Assembly (NCBI GenBank): GCA_034521495.1 | Contig: JAXHMK010000012.1 | Location: forward strand, 1-64,000 | DNA: 64,000 nt | Reading direction: 5' to 3' | DNA from: Balneolaceae bacterium | GTDB lineage: Bacteria > Bacteroidota > Rhodothermia > Balneolales > Balneolaceae | Shown: in pieces, positions 1 through 8,980 of the stretch | How positions within the stretch are numbered: the stretch's first letter is position 1 | How the letters are laid out: the number at the start of each line of letters is the position of its first letter | Made by a program: the position numbers and the translations under genes | Notes under the pieces: model-generated | Databases searched by the model: none | What the model saw: only the letters and a program-made list of their open reading frames with translations | What the model was told of the DNA's origin: nothing

Positions 1-230
1 CAATTTCCACCATTCTCGGAATTTTGCCGATTGCGCTTGCACTGGGTGCCGGCGCAGAAAGTAGAACCTCAATGGGTATTGCAGTTATTGGCGGCCTGTT
101 GATTGGAAGTTTCTTGACGTTATATGTTATTCCTGCCATCTACAGCTATTTTGCATCCGAAAAAGATGCAGAAAGCGAGATTCTTGAACAAGCCAAAAAA
201 GCTGAAAAAATGGAGCCAGCGTCTGTATGA
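1..230 (+). CDS. RND efflux transporter, C-terminal end (partial)
   Basis: This is the last ~75 codons of an inner-membrane RND (AcrB/MdtB/CusA-type) proton-driven exporter; the rest lies before the window. The frame is open from base 3. It shows the conserved final helices of the family: a G-I-L-P-I-A-L segment, the G-A-G-A-E-S-R loop, then G-I-A-V-I-G-G-L-L and a hydrophobic stretch ending in Y-V-I-P-A-I-Y. A short charged cytoplasmic tail follows. Its stop overlaps the start of the downstream tolC-like gene by four bases (ATGA), so the two are translationally coupled. Substrate class (drug or metal) cannot be told from this end. Confidence 0.9.
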   Translation, partial: ISTILGILPIALALGAGAESRTSMGIAVIGGLLIGSFLTLYVIPAIYSYFASEKDAESEILEQAKKAEKMEPASV

Positions 231-1558
231 GTCAAAAAATGATTGTGGGAATCACAACAATTTTTCTATTACTGTTCTGCTTGAACCCCGGCCAAATCAA
301 AGCTCAACAGGTATTGAGTCTTGATGAAGCTGTATCAATTGGCCTCGAGAATAACTACGGAATTAAGATCTCAAGAAATTCGGTTGAACAGGCTGATAAT
401 AATCAAACAATAGGGAATGCCGGTTTTCTGCCTGTTATAGAAGTTACAGCTTCCAGAACGGAGAGTATTGAAGATAGCGAATTTCAAGCCGGGGGAGAAT
501 CGCGAACATCTGAGGGAGCCGAAAGTAATAATACTAATGCAGCCATCAATCTGGACTGGACTCTTTTTGACGGCCTTCGAATGTTTTCATCGTATGACCG
601 GCTGGGAGAACTTCGCGATCTAAGCGAGATGCAATTGAACCTGAACCAGGAATTCCTGGTGACAAATATTTCGCTTACCTATTTCAATATCATACGTATC
701 AGTGAGCAGTTAAACATTTTGCAGAACAATATTGAGGTAACCGAAGAACGAATCGAGATCGAGGAAACAAAAGTAGATTTAGGGTCCGGTTCTGAATATG
801 ATCTTCTACAGGCTCGCTCTGATTTAAGCGAAGACCGTGCCGCGTACATTCGGGAAACCAATGCTCTCACAGAAGCTAAAATTAGGTTAAACGAACTTCT
901 CGGCAGACAACCCGGCGAGGATTTTAATGTAGTTAGTGAGATCGCCGTAAATCGATCCCTGGTGAAGCAAGAACTCTATCAAAATTTAATCGAAGAGAAT
1001 ACTGAACTGGCTATTGCCAGAGCGGAGGAAGGAATATCAGAGCTCGAGCTTCGCGAAATCCAGGGTGAACGATATCCCGAAATATTATTTTCGTCCGGTT
1101 ATAGCTTTAATAGAAATGAAAGCGGCGGCGGATTTTTTAGCTTTAACGAAACTGTCGGTTTTTCATACGGGCTGACGGCCCGTGTACCGATCTTTAATGG
1201 TTTTAATCTAAATCGCAGAATTCAGAACGCAAAGATTGACCAAAAGAATGCTGAAATTAACCGCCAGCAAGAAAGATTACGAATTGAATCCAATTTTGAG
1301 AGTGCGTACCGTGCATACTCGAATGCTATTGAACTGGTGGATTTAGAAGAGGAAAATTATCAAAATGCAGAGAAAACACTGGATATAGCACTGGAGAGAT
1401 TTCGCCTGGGCAGCATCAGTTCGCTTGAGTTCAGGGAAGCTCAAACCACATTTCTTCAGGCCGAAAACAGGTTGATCAACGCAAAGTATGAAGCTAAGAT
1501 TGCAGAAACAGAACTACTGCAATTAAGTGGTAATATTGACGCTTTGGTCGTTCAATAA
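227..1558 (+). CDS. TolC-family outer membrane efflux protein
   Basis: Outer-membrane channel of a tripartite efflux system, presumably serving the RND pump encoded immediately upstream. The 443-residue product has a signal peptide (about residues 1-25, ending near Q-I-K-A-Q). Two OEP repeats follow at roughly 30-215 and 240-430, with the heptad-rich helices expected of the periplasmic barrel and a Leu-Ser-Leu-Asp-Glu-Ala motif at the start of repeat one. Length is normal for the family. The start codon lies inside the stop of the pump gene. The next gene is convergent and only 18 bases away, so the operon ends here. Confidence 0.93.
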   Translation: MSQKMIVGITTIFLLLFCLNPGQIKAQQVLSLDEAVSIGLENNYGIKISRNSVEQADNNQTIGNAGFLPVIEVTASRTESIEDSEFQAGGESRTSEGAESNNTNAAINLDWTLFDGLRMFSSYDRLGELRDLSEMQLNLNQEFLVTNISLTYFNIIRISEQLNILQNNIEVTEERIEIEETKVDLGSGSEYDLLQARSDLSEDRAAYIRETNALTEAKIRLNELLGRQPGEDFNVVSEIAVNRSLVKQELYQNLIEENTELAIARAEEGISELELREIQGERYPEILFSSGYSFNRNESGGGFFSFNETVGFSYGLTARVPIFNGFNLNRRIQNAKIDQKNAEINRQQERLRIESNFESAYRAYSNAIELVDLEEENYQNAEKTLDIALERFRLGSISSLEFREAQTTFLQAENRLINAKYEAKIAETELLQLSGNIDALVVQ

Positions 1559-1576
1559 AGAATTACTATTCAACAA

Positions 1577-1981
1577 CTATCGGCTGAGGGAGAACCGGAT
1601 TTTTGTGCCGTTTTCAAGATAGTCCATCGAATCGGAGATCTCTTTGATCAGGAAAATACCTCGTCCGCTGTCTTTTAACAGATTTTCTTCTTTAAGCGGA
1701 TTATTGGCAGCCTCAGGATTAAATCCATCGCCATGATCTTTCACGGTAGAAACGACCTTTTTAGAATTTATTTGTACTTCAATCTCTACCATTTTTTCCT
1801 CATCCAGCTTATTGCCATGCACAATTGCATTGGTCACAGCCTCGCTGAGCAGAAGCATAAGGTTGCCGGTTATATCATCTTCCAGTTGGCTCTTTTCCTG
1901 AATCTCTGAAACAAAATCAGGAATCTTTTCCGACTCTTGATAAGTCGAATTCAATGAGAGCCGAAAAGTTTGTTTCGACAT
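1577..1981 (-). CDS. RsbW/SpoIIAB-like anti-sigma regulatory kinase (HATPase_c_2)
   Basis: A 134-residue single-domain GHKL ATPase of the RsbW/SpoIIAB type, known in the family to bind a sigma factor or phosphorylate an anti-sigma antagonist. The N-box is at residues 47-58 (E-A-V-T-N-A-I-V-H-G-N-K), the G1 box D-H-G-D-G-F at 82-87 and the G2 box G-R-G-I-F-L-I at 106-112. It has no membrane segment or extra domain. No STAS-domain antagonist or PP2C phosphatase gene is adjacent, so its partner must be encoded elsewhere. It is convergent with the tolC-like gene. Confidence 0.88.
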   Translation of the reverse strand: MSKQTFRLSLNSTYQESEKIPDFVSEIQEKSQLEDDITGNLMLLLSEAVTNAIVHGNKLDEEKMVEIEVQINSKKVVSTVKDHGDGFNPEAANNPLKEENLLKDSGRGIFLIKEISDSMDYLENGTKIRFSLSR

Positions 1982-2368
1982 ATTGTGCCGTATTTCAAAG
2001 TTAATTAAGCGTAGATGTTATCTATATTTAATGTAGTTGCAACCCTGTCAATGGCATTGACAAGAATCACCTGACGTTAAGTTATTTTAAATTCTTCATT
2101 TACGCCATAAGCATTTTGCATCATGCGATTAAATCATTTGATAACTCGTGCTTTGGTCCAAAAAACCTTGCCTTTTTTGAACCCGTTTAAAATAAGAAAC
2201 GGTTACACTACCTGCATTCACTAAAAAATCAGGAATTACCAATATACAATTATCTTTAAGATTGCATTTGCGTTTGCAATAATATTTGGTATTTGCACCT
2301 TCTGATATAACTTTTTTCCAAATGTTCCCGATGCTAGTGTTAAGTTAAATATGAAATGTCGGAAGCAA
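1982..2368. other. Intergenic region, no gene seen
   Basis: I see no convincing coding sequence here. It must hold the promoter of the anti-sigma gene on the minus strand. A perfect 7-bp inverted repeat with a 3-base loop (TGTCAAT-GGC-ATTGACA, 2046-2062) lies about 65 bases upstream of that gene and could be an operator or a small hairpin. A 75-codon minus-strand frame running through 2236-2463 has no recognisable motif and overlaps the palindromic element, so it is not called. Confidence 0.4.
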
Positions 2369-2449
2369 CCTGTCAGCACCCACTGGATCTGACAGCGTTG
2401 ATTTTTGACGCTGACAGAAACCCGGAAAAGCACCGGGAATGCTGTCAGG
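2369..2449. repeat. Multi-branched palindromic element (81 bp)
   Basis: Nested inverted repeats that can fold as a three-way or four-way junction. The outer arms are CCTGTCAGCA (2369-2378) and TGCTGTCAGG (2440-2449), with one mismatch. The first inner hairpin has 11-bp arms at 2388-2398 and 2408-2418 with one mismatch. A second small hairpin is CCCGG/CCGGG at 2421-2425 and 2433-2437. The CTGTCAG/CTGACAG core recurs in the palindrome at 55.6 kb. The size and branching fit a REP/BIME-like intergenic element rather than a simple terminator. Confidence 0.6.
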
Positions 2450-2487
2450 TCTATATCCGACAAATGATAATTGACATAACACTAATT

Positions 2488-2658
2488 TGATTGAATGGAT
2501 TCAGGACTGGAAAAGGTTATAGTTCCAACTTCGTAGCCAGTGCCGTTTTTTCCTGTCTGTGAATCACAAATGATAAGAGGTTTACCGATAGGATCTCTGT
2601 TTCCGTTCTCTGCATATGTATGAATAAGGGATTTATTATCCTTGTCATATTTTATGAG
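2488..2658 (-). pseudogene. C-terminal remnant of an unidentified protein
   Basis: On the minus strand an open frame of ~56 codons ends at a TAG and has protein-like composition. It includes the segments L-I-K-Y-D-K-D-N-K-S, H-T-Y-A-E-N-G-N-R-D-P-I-G-K-P-L-I-I-C-D and G-Y-E-V-G-T-I-T-F. No start codon is available: the frame runs straight into the 125-bp palindromic element at its 5' side, as if that element marks a breakpoint. I do not recognise the family. The call rests only on composition and the continuous frame. Confidence 0.4.
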
Positions 2659-2783
2659 AGGGCTTTGAAATACCGGCCATATTTCGACTTCGCTCCGCTG
2701 CGCTCAATGGGACGTCAGTTTGAGCGCAATGAGGAGGTACGACGAATGAAGTCGAAAACAAATTGTTGGTTCTGCAAAGCCCT
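2659..2783. repeat. Cloverleaf-like inverted-repeat element (125 bp)
   Basis: The terminal arms are AGGGCTTTG (2659-2667) and CAAAGCCCT (2775-2783). Inside are two nested perfect stems: TTTCGACTT/AAGTCGAAA (2682-2690 and 2749-2757) and GCGCTCAA/TTGAGCGC (2700-2707 and 2720-2727). An element with the same GGCTTTGCA/TGCAAAGCC ends and nearly the same length (129 bp) lies at 40.2 kb with different inner stems. A 75-codon frame crossing this element is an artefact of the palindrome. Confidence 0.65.
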
Positions 2784-3006
2784 TTATGATCTGTTTTCAT
2801 GTCGGGCGGGGCAATATCTTAACAGGGCCGATTTACTTTTAAGATAGCATGATCAGAAAATTATTCCTTTAATATTTCGTTGTTTGAGCATCAACAAACA
2901 ATCGTTAAATTTTTTAGTTGAAATTTAAATCAAAATAAGTCATACTATTTAGGCTTTAGATTCATTTATAGACAATATCTCTACATGAATTGCTAAATTT
3001 TAACCC

Positions 3007-3504
3007 ATGGATACCGACGTACTTGTACTAAACCAGGACTATCAGCCATTAAGTATCTGTTCCGTACAACGCTCTGTTAAGTTACTGTTTCTCGAGAAAG
3101 CTGAGTTACTGCATGATGACCCCGACAGAGTGATTAGAACAGTAGATGATGAATTTTCCTATCCTTCCGTGATAAGGCTGCGGCGGTATATCAATCTTCC
3201 TTATGCTAACATTGTACTTTCCCGGCGCAACATTATGAAAAGAGACCGGCATACGTGCCAGTACTGTGGTACAAAATCTGATTTGACACTCGATCATGTT
3301 ATGCCGCGCAGCAGGGGTGGTGAAGATAGCTGGGAAAACCTCGTTACAGCCTGTAATCAATGCAATGTGAAGAAAGGCAACCGTACACCGGACGAAGCAA
3401 GCATGCCGCTGGATGTTGAACCATACCGGCCTGTTCATATTACGTTTTTTCAAAATCTACTGGGCGGAGTGCAAGAGCACTGGAAGCCATATCTATATAT
3501 GTAG
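3007..3504 (+). CDS. HNH endonuclease family protein
   Basis: A 165-residue protein with an N-terminal strand-rich region (V-L-V-L-N-Q-D-Y-Q-P-L, typical of the stand-alone HNH proteins of Bacteroidota and Cyanobacteria) and a C-terminal HNH nuclease domain. Zinc-type cysteine pairs are at C84/C87 and C116/C119. The catalytic D-H is at 96-97, followed by P-R-S-R-G-G and the N-L-V-T-A-C-N-Q-C-N block. The family is presumed to be a metal-dependent DNA endonuclease; its physiological role is not established. It stands alone, convergent with the downstream kinase gene. Confidence 0.9.
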   Translation: MDTDVLVLNQDYQPLSICSVQRSVKLLFLEKAELLHDDPDRVIRTVDDEFSYPSVIRLRRYINLPYANIVLSRRNIMKRDRHTCQYCGTKSDLTLDHVMPRSRGGEDSWENLVTACNQCNVKKGNRTPDEASMPLDVEPYRPVHITFFQNLLGGVQEHWKPYLYM

Positions 3505-3537
3505 AAAGTGAGATGAAAACTCTGCAATCAGGTAATT

Positions 3538-6165
3538 TCAGTTGTTCTGATTAAGAAGGGTCATGATATTTTCCTGCCGCAAACTCTCCTGATGTTCAAT
3601 TTCCTGAAGAGTTTTATGAGCGGTATTCAAGATCTCATTAGCCCGTTCTTCTTCTCCTGTTTTCATGAGATAAGCTCCGTATTGAATACTTGCCAGAGCA
3701 TGTTCCAAAGATTCTTCGGAGTGAACAGCTTCTACTTTCTGGTATCCCTCTTCAAAATAAAACCGGGCGTTCTCAAGATCGTTTTTTGCCAGGTAAGCAC
3801 TTCCAATGCCAACCATTGTTCGGGCTGTAAGTGAATGACCGGGGGAGAGATTGTCGTGGAATGTATTATAGGCCTCTTTATACAATTTTAATGCAGAATC
3901 GGGCCGATTGGTTTCGAGCATTAACTTTGCAATTGTAAACTTAGTTAGGGCCGTGTTTGTATGGTTGTGTCCAAGCTGTTCCTTTCGGATGCGGTAGGCT
4001 TCATTTACATATTTTTCAGCTTCAGACAATCTGCCCTGGTCCATATGAGAAATCGCAAGATTATTGAGTGTGAGAGCTACAAAGGGGTGATTATCTCCAT
4101 ACAATTTACGCCGAACAGTCAACGCCCGGTTAAGCAGGCTGTCTGCTTCCCGGAAGTCTCCGAGATTCATTAGCAGAGCTCCCAAACTGTTTTGGCTTAT
4201 GGCTATATCAGGATGAACAGGAGCGAGTAGATTTTCTCTGCGCTGGAGTATTTCCCGAAACAATGCTTCTGTTTCCCGATATTTTGCTTTGTAATGAAGT
4301 ACCACACCAAGGCTGTTCATATTTTCAATGGTCAACGGATGATCTCTGCCAAGATGCTTGTCCCGAATCTCAAGACTCCTTCTGTAAAGCTGTTCTGCAT
4401 TTGTATTATTTCCAACTCTGCGGCGGGCATATGCAAGGTTACTGAGAGTTTCAGCCAAATCGGGTCCGGCAGACTTGAGGTGATTTTCCCGAATACTCAG
4501 GGCAAGACTCAGGAGTGAATCGGCTGCAAAAAATTCTCCTTTATTGATAAGCAGTAAACCCAGTTTATCGAACGTACCTACCGTTTCGGAATGGTAATTT
4601 CCATAAACATCCTGCCTGATCGTAAGTGATTGCCGCAACAGAGATTCTGATTTATCATACTGCCCCAGCCTCCTGTAAATTTCACCCATCACCTCAAACA
4701 TCTGTGCTTTCAGTTCGGGATATCCCTCCAATTTTTCAGCATCCGCTTCACCACGTTCCAGCATGTCTCTTGCCGTAAGAACTTCTCCCTCCGAATGTAA
4801 AGGATTATTCGCCTCAAACAGATCCATTAAAAACAGTGTTACCTGTTCGGCTTTTTGGGCCTGTAGTTCAGCAAATTGTTTTTCTTCAGATATCCTCTGG
4901 GTGTAGAAAAGGGTAAATGCAGTAACCATCAGCAGGATAAATCCAATAAACATCAGCGACAGAGAATGCCTCTTGATAAACTTTTTTGATCGGTAGATGA
5001 GAGAATCGTGACGGGCAGATACAGGCAGTGATTTCTCAAACCGTTCAATATCATCCAGCATATTTTGGGCAGAATCGTATCTTTCTGTGGATTCTTTTCG
5101 AAGTGCTTTCAAAATAATCGCGTCAAGATCACCCTTTAACTGTGTACTCCAGCGGTTTGATACCGAACTTGGTTTGGAAGGCTCTCGATGCCGAATAATG
5201 TATTCCGTTTCGTGCAATGATTTATTTTTCAAATCGAACGGATGGAATCCGGTAAGCAGTTCAAACAGAAGTATACCCAGCGAATATACATCTGTAGCTG
5301 TTGTTATAGGGTCGAGTGTGATCTGTTCAGGCGCGGCGTACTTCAGGCTGAGCATTCTGAATCCGGAGCTGGTTTGCAGAATGGCTTGCTCATCAAGGCT
5401 GTCGTCGATCATTTTAGCAATACCAAAATCTAAAATTTTAACAACACCTTGTTTATTCACCAGAAGATTCTCCGGCTTTAAATCCCGATGCACAATAAAG
5501 TTGGAGTGGGCGTACTGCACGGCCCTGCAAACCTGTTTAAAAAGGTTGAGTCTTTCATCAAGATCACAATTGTTTTTTTTGCAATATTCTGTAATTGGAA
5601 TACCGTCCACATATTCCATTACATAGTAGGAGCGCCCGTCCACCGAAATTCCGCCATCCAGCAAGCGGGCTATGTTTGGATGATTTAACGATGAGAGAAT
5701 AGTACGTTCCTGCTCAAATCTGCGGGCTTGATTTTTGGATGTTACTCCGTGGCGCATCAGCTTAAGCGCAACATTCTGGTTGAATTTTTCATCACATCTG
5801 CCGGCCAGGAAAACCTCGCCCATGCCGCCATATCCAACACGTTTTTTTATTTTATAGAGGCCTATTTGATCGGGAATGGTATCATCAATTTCGGGAAGAG
5901 TTGCAGTTTTATCTAATAAACTATCGTCTGTAGACATCTTGTAATTATCTGTTATCTCTCCAATAAATAAACGGTTAGATTGGAAAAGAGAGTCCCAGTA
6001 ATCGGAGGAGTTCTCAATGGAATCGAGGAATTTGCGTACTTCTGATTTAAGGTCCGGATCGTTTCCGCATCGATCTTCTAAAATTTTCTTTTTTGCAGAA
6101 GGGTTGTTCGTTTTTAAAACCTCATCCACAATATTGGTAATCAGTTTCCAGCGGTCTTTATTCAT
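3538..6165 (-). CDS. Membrane Ser/Thr protein kinase with TPR sensor domain
   Basis: An 875-residue Hanks-type kinase receptor. An N-terminal ~100-residue helical region is followed by a kinase domain at about 102-380 with Gly-rich loop G-Y-G-G-M-G-E-V, VALK lysine K135, H-R-D-L-K-P-E-N at 227-234, D-F-G at 247-249 and A-P-E at 278-280, so it looks catalytically intact. One transmembrane helix at about 402-421 separates it from a C-terminal array of tetratricopeptide repeats (Kinesin light chain type, ~440-840) that should lie outside the cytoplasm. It follows, on the same strand, an ECF sigma gene of the TIGR02999 type. That pairing is common in this group and suggests the kinase signals through that sigma factor. 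Spacing of 240 bases makes a shared transcript possible but not certain. Confidence 0.92.
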   Translation of the reverse strand: MNKDRWKLITNIVDEVLKTNNPSAKKKILEDRCGNDPDLKSEVRKFLDSIENSSDYWDSLFQSNRLFIGEITDNYKMSTDDSLLDKTATLPEIDDTIPDQIGLYKIKKRVGYGGMGEVFLAGRCDEKFNQNVALKLMRHGVTSKNQARRFEQERTILSSLNHPNIARLLDGGISVDGRSYYVMEYVDGIPITEYCKKNNCDLDERLNLFKQVCRAVQYAHSNFIVHRDLKPENLLVNKQGVVKILDFGIAKMIDDSLDEQAILQTSSGFRMLSLKYAAPEQITLDPITTATDVYSLGILLFELLTGFHPFDLKNKSLHETEYIIRHREPSKPSSVSNRWSTQLKGDLDAIILKALRKESTERYDSAQNMLDDIERFEKSLPVSARHDSLIYRSKKFIKRHSLSLMFIGFILLMVTAFTLFYTQRISEEKQFAELQAQKAEQVTLFLMDLFEANNPLHSEGEVLTARDMLERGEADAEKLEGYPELKAQMFEVMGEIYRRLGQYDKSESLLRQSLTIRQDVYGNYHSETVGTFDKLGLLLINKGEFFAADSLLSLALSIRENHLKSAGPDLAETLSNLAYARRRVGNNTNAEQLYRRSLEIRDKHLGRDHPLTIENMNSLGVVLHYKAKYRETEALFREILQRRENLLAPVHPDIAISQNSLGALLMNLGDFREADSLLNRALTVRRKLYGDNHPFVALTLNNLAISHMDQGRLSEAEKYVNEAYRIRKEQLGHNHTNTALTKFTIAKLMLETNRPDSALKLYKEAYNTFHDNLSPGHSLTARTMVGIGSAYLAKNDLENARFYFEEGYQKVEAVHSEESLEHALASIQYGAYLMKTGEEERANEILNTAHKTLQEIEHQESLRQENIMTLLNQNN

Positions 6166-6405
6166 AGTTATTGAGCTTTTCTACATCATACTATGCGTAA
6201 AAGATCTACATTCGGTCTCATTGATATCTTAGCACTTCATTTAACACAGATTTTTCACCAAGAAATTTGGTTGTGAACACAGCACACGAAAAAATTCGCA
6301 GCCTTTTGCTGCAACACTCAAATTTGAGCTATATTCGATTGTCGATATATGAAACAATATCATTTACTTAACTTCTATTTTATACGTTTGTGTGAATAGA
6401 TCGGG

Positions 6406-6978
6406 TTAAGATCCATGTTCTGACTTTAACCGCTGATAGAGCCAACCTCTTGCTTTCGCCCAATCGCGATTTACAGTGCTTGCAGAGAGATCCAGCATTT
6501 TGGCTGTCTCTTCAATACTCATGCCGGCAAAGAAACGAAGCTCAACAATCTGTCCGAGTCGTTCATCCAGTTCAGAAAGCTGATCAAGATGCTCATCAAG
6601 TTCAATGATATTTTCTGCATGCTTTTTGATGTGAAAGACATTTTCATCAAGCGGCAGTGGTTTTTTCCCGCCGCCCCGTTTCTCTGCTTTTTTCTTGCGT
6701 GCATAATCAACAAGAAGTTGCCTCATAGAACGGGCAGCAATAGCATAAAAATGGGTTCGATCGTTAAAATCTACTTTCGATTGATCGATCAGTTTAATGT
6801 AGGCCTCGTGAACCAATTCGGTTTTACTGAATGTATGATCAGAATATTCTTGATTCAGTTGAATATTGGCAATACGCCGAAGCTCATCATAGACAAGTTC
6901 AAAAAGTTTTTTGTATGCATCTTGATCTCCTTTATTAACGGTACGTAAAAGCTGGGTTATATTGCTTTTATCACTCAT
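6406..6978 (-). CDS. ECF sigma factor, TIGR02999-like
   Basis: A 190-residue ECF sigma-70 family protein. Region 2 occupies about residues 15-95, with T-E-L-V-H-E-A-Y-I-K-L and the A-A-R-S-M-R-Q-L-L-V-D-Y-A-R motif characteristic of the TIGR02999/ECF_SigF subfamily. A basic linker K-K-K-A-E-K-R-G-G-G-K-K follows. Region 4 is at about 134-185, with the helix-turn-helix I-E-E-T-A-K-M-L-D-L-S-A-S-T-V-N-R-D-W. No anti-sigma factor of the FecR or zinc type is adjacent; the downstream kinase-TPR gene is the likely control input. The divergent neighbour is the surface-protein block. Confidence 0.92.
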   Translation of the reverse strand: MSDKSNITQLLRTVNKGDQDAYKKLFELVYDELRRIANIQLNQEYSDHTFSKTELVHEAYIKLIDQSKVDFNDRTHFYAIAARSMRQLLVDYARKKKAEKRGGGKKPLPLDENVFHIKKHAENIIELDEHLDQLSELDERLGQIVELRFFAGMSIEETAKMLDLSASTVNRDWAKARGWLYQRLKSEHGS

Positions 6979-7225
6979 GAATTAAAAAAGTAATTATTTT
7001 GACCCTTTTTTATTTCGATCTTCGCATATATAAGTAGAAGAACAGCATTTAGGGTATTCACAAATATTTATTAAACTGCCCTGGTCTAAAATATTGAATT
7101 CTGCAGCCGGGATTTGGGAAAATAAATTAAACCAAGATGCTCACAAAGTATCTGAATAACAAGTCTAAGGTGGCTTAAAGCAGAATTAAGTTGCACTATT
7201 TATAAACGACAAAGAGATCCTTAGG

Positions 7226-8966
7226 ATGCGCTTAAAAAGATTACTTGAAGTAGATATAGTAATTTTTAGTCTATGTATCATTTTTGTTTCAACCTCTCCA
7301 TTATATGCACAGGACACCATCGGAGAAACAGATATTGAAACCTATACCTACAGCGGATCCATTGGATTACAGTCTCATGCATATACAACCACACAGGATG
7401 TTAACAGGAAGCAGCCTCTGGGTGCGCTACTAACCGCAAATGTTGATTTTTCCATTCTTGGTTTCGAATCCGGTGCCGATATTCGCTACAGTACCGATGA
7501 TAATCAGTTCCGGCAATCTCTAAATAGATTTAATTTTTACGGAAGCTGGAAATGGGTAACCCTTTCTGCCGGTGATGTAAATCCGGGCTATGGAAATTAT
7601 GCACTCAGTGGAACTACAATTCGGGGCGGTGAGCTTAATTTATCACCCGGTATTGTTTTTATTGATCTGGCAGCCGGCCGGGTAAACAGAGCTGTATTTG
7701 ATTTTAGTGCAGACCGGTCCCGCAGACCTACATTTGAGCGATGGTTATACGCATTCCAGGCCGGTGTGGGTAGTTCTGAACAAAGCAATTTTAGTCTTTC
7801 TGCGTTTTATTCGAAAGACAACCGAGGGTCTATTCCCGATACTTCAAATATCACAAACTACCGGCCGGGATTACTATCCCCACCCGCAGAGAACCTGGCT
7901 GTTACACCGAAATTTCAGGTTTCTGTTTTTGAAGAGGCTTTTAAAGTGGGGGCAGAAACCACGGTCTCGGCTTTTACAAGAGATCAGCGTAGTCCGGAAT
8001 TATCTGCTGATGAGTCTGACATTCCCTCATTTCTAACAGATCTTTTTTCTCCCCGAAGCAGCACGCGTCTATCGTATGCAGGAATGGCTCACACAGACTT
8101 TTCTTTTGATGAATTCCAGATGAGAGCCCAATACGAAAGAATTATGCCGGGCTATAAAAGTTTGGGCATCAGGGATATGAGGGATGATCAACATACGATA
8201 ACTCTAACTCCGGCATTCCAGTTTTTTGATCAGAAGTGGACCTTAGATGGCGAATTTTCGCTTAGTGAAGACAACCTGCTTGGTAACCGTATCTCTAAAC
8301 AAACGCAGCAGAATATTAATCTGAATACGAATGTGCAGGTGTCGGAAAGTATAAATCTTGGCGGTGGTTACACGCGGTTTGAGTCCAAGACATCCTCGAA
8401 TAATTCCCAAAGTGAAGGCCAGCACAGCCAGTTATCACAGGTATTTCAATTTTTTCCCAGCTTCTCAATAATAAGCGGAAGTACAACTCATAATTTTTCG
8501 GTTACCGGTATTTATCAGGATATGGTTGTGGAATACCCGGTGCAGAATGGCGGAATGGCCACGGATGAATCAAACACAAAAACAGGAGCGGCAAGCTACT
8601 CCCTGGCTCTGCCGTCCGGTCTTTCGGTTAACAGTTCTGTGAATGTGGTTTTAGGCGAGGCACCAGACAATACATTTACAACTCTTACCGGGTCAGCGGG
8701 TGCAGGTTATGCTCTATTTGAAAGGAAACTGAATTTGAACCTGACAGTGAATGTATCTCAAAATAAATTTGAGCAAACATTTGGCGAGCAAAATATGGTA
8801 AACAAGAATTTACAGATAAATGGTAATTTTGTTGCCAGCTATTCGGTCACATCTTCCACGAATCTGCAACTCAATATTCGTTCTCAAAACAATACGGTAA
8901 TGGAAGGTGAAGGACGGAGCTTTTTCTGAAATGGAAGCCAGATTTCGATTTCAACAACGATTTTAA
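7226..8966 (+). CDS. Outer-membrane beta-barrel protein, likely frameshifted at the 3' end
   Basis: A secreted protein with a signal peptide (about 1-29, ending Y-A-Q-D) followed by alternating amphipathic strands consistent with a ~16- to 20-strand outer-membrane barrel; the family is not recognised. The unbroken frame stops at 8929. Shifting by one base between 8901 and 8926, for example by skipping the C at 8915, continues as A-F-S-E-M-E-A-R-F-R-F-Q-Q-R-F to a stop at 8964. That is a textbook final barrel strand ending in Phe, which the native frame lacks. The repaired protein would be ~579 residues and end 14 bases before the next gene. It is probably the first gene of the surface block running to 18.5 kb. 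Confidence 0.7.
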
Positions 8967-8980
8967 TCAGATAAACAGGT

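Noticed and set aside
2236-2463. 75-codon minus-strand frame
   Set aside because: Its first half is the palindromic element and no domain or initiation signal is visible.
2620-2847. 75-codon plus-strand frame
   Set aside because: It crosses the 125-bp inverted-repeat element and lies antisense to the coding-like remnant at 2488-2658; composition comes from the palindrome.
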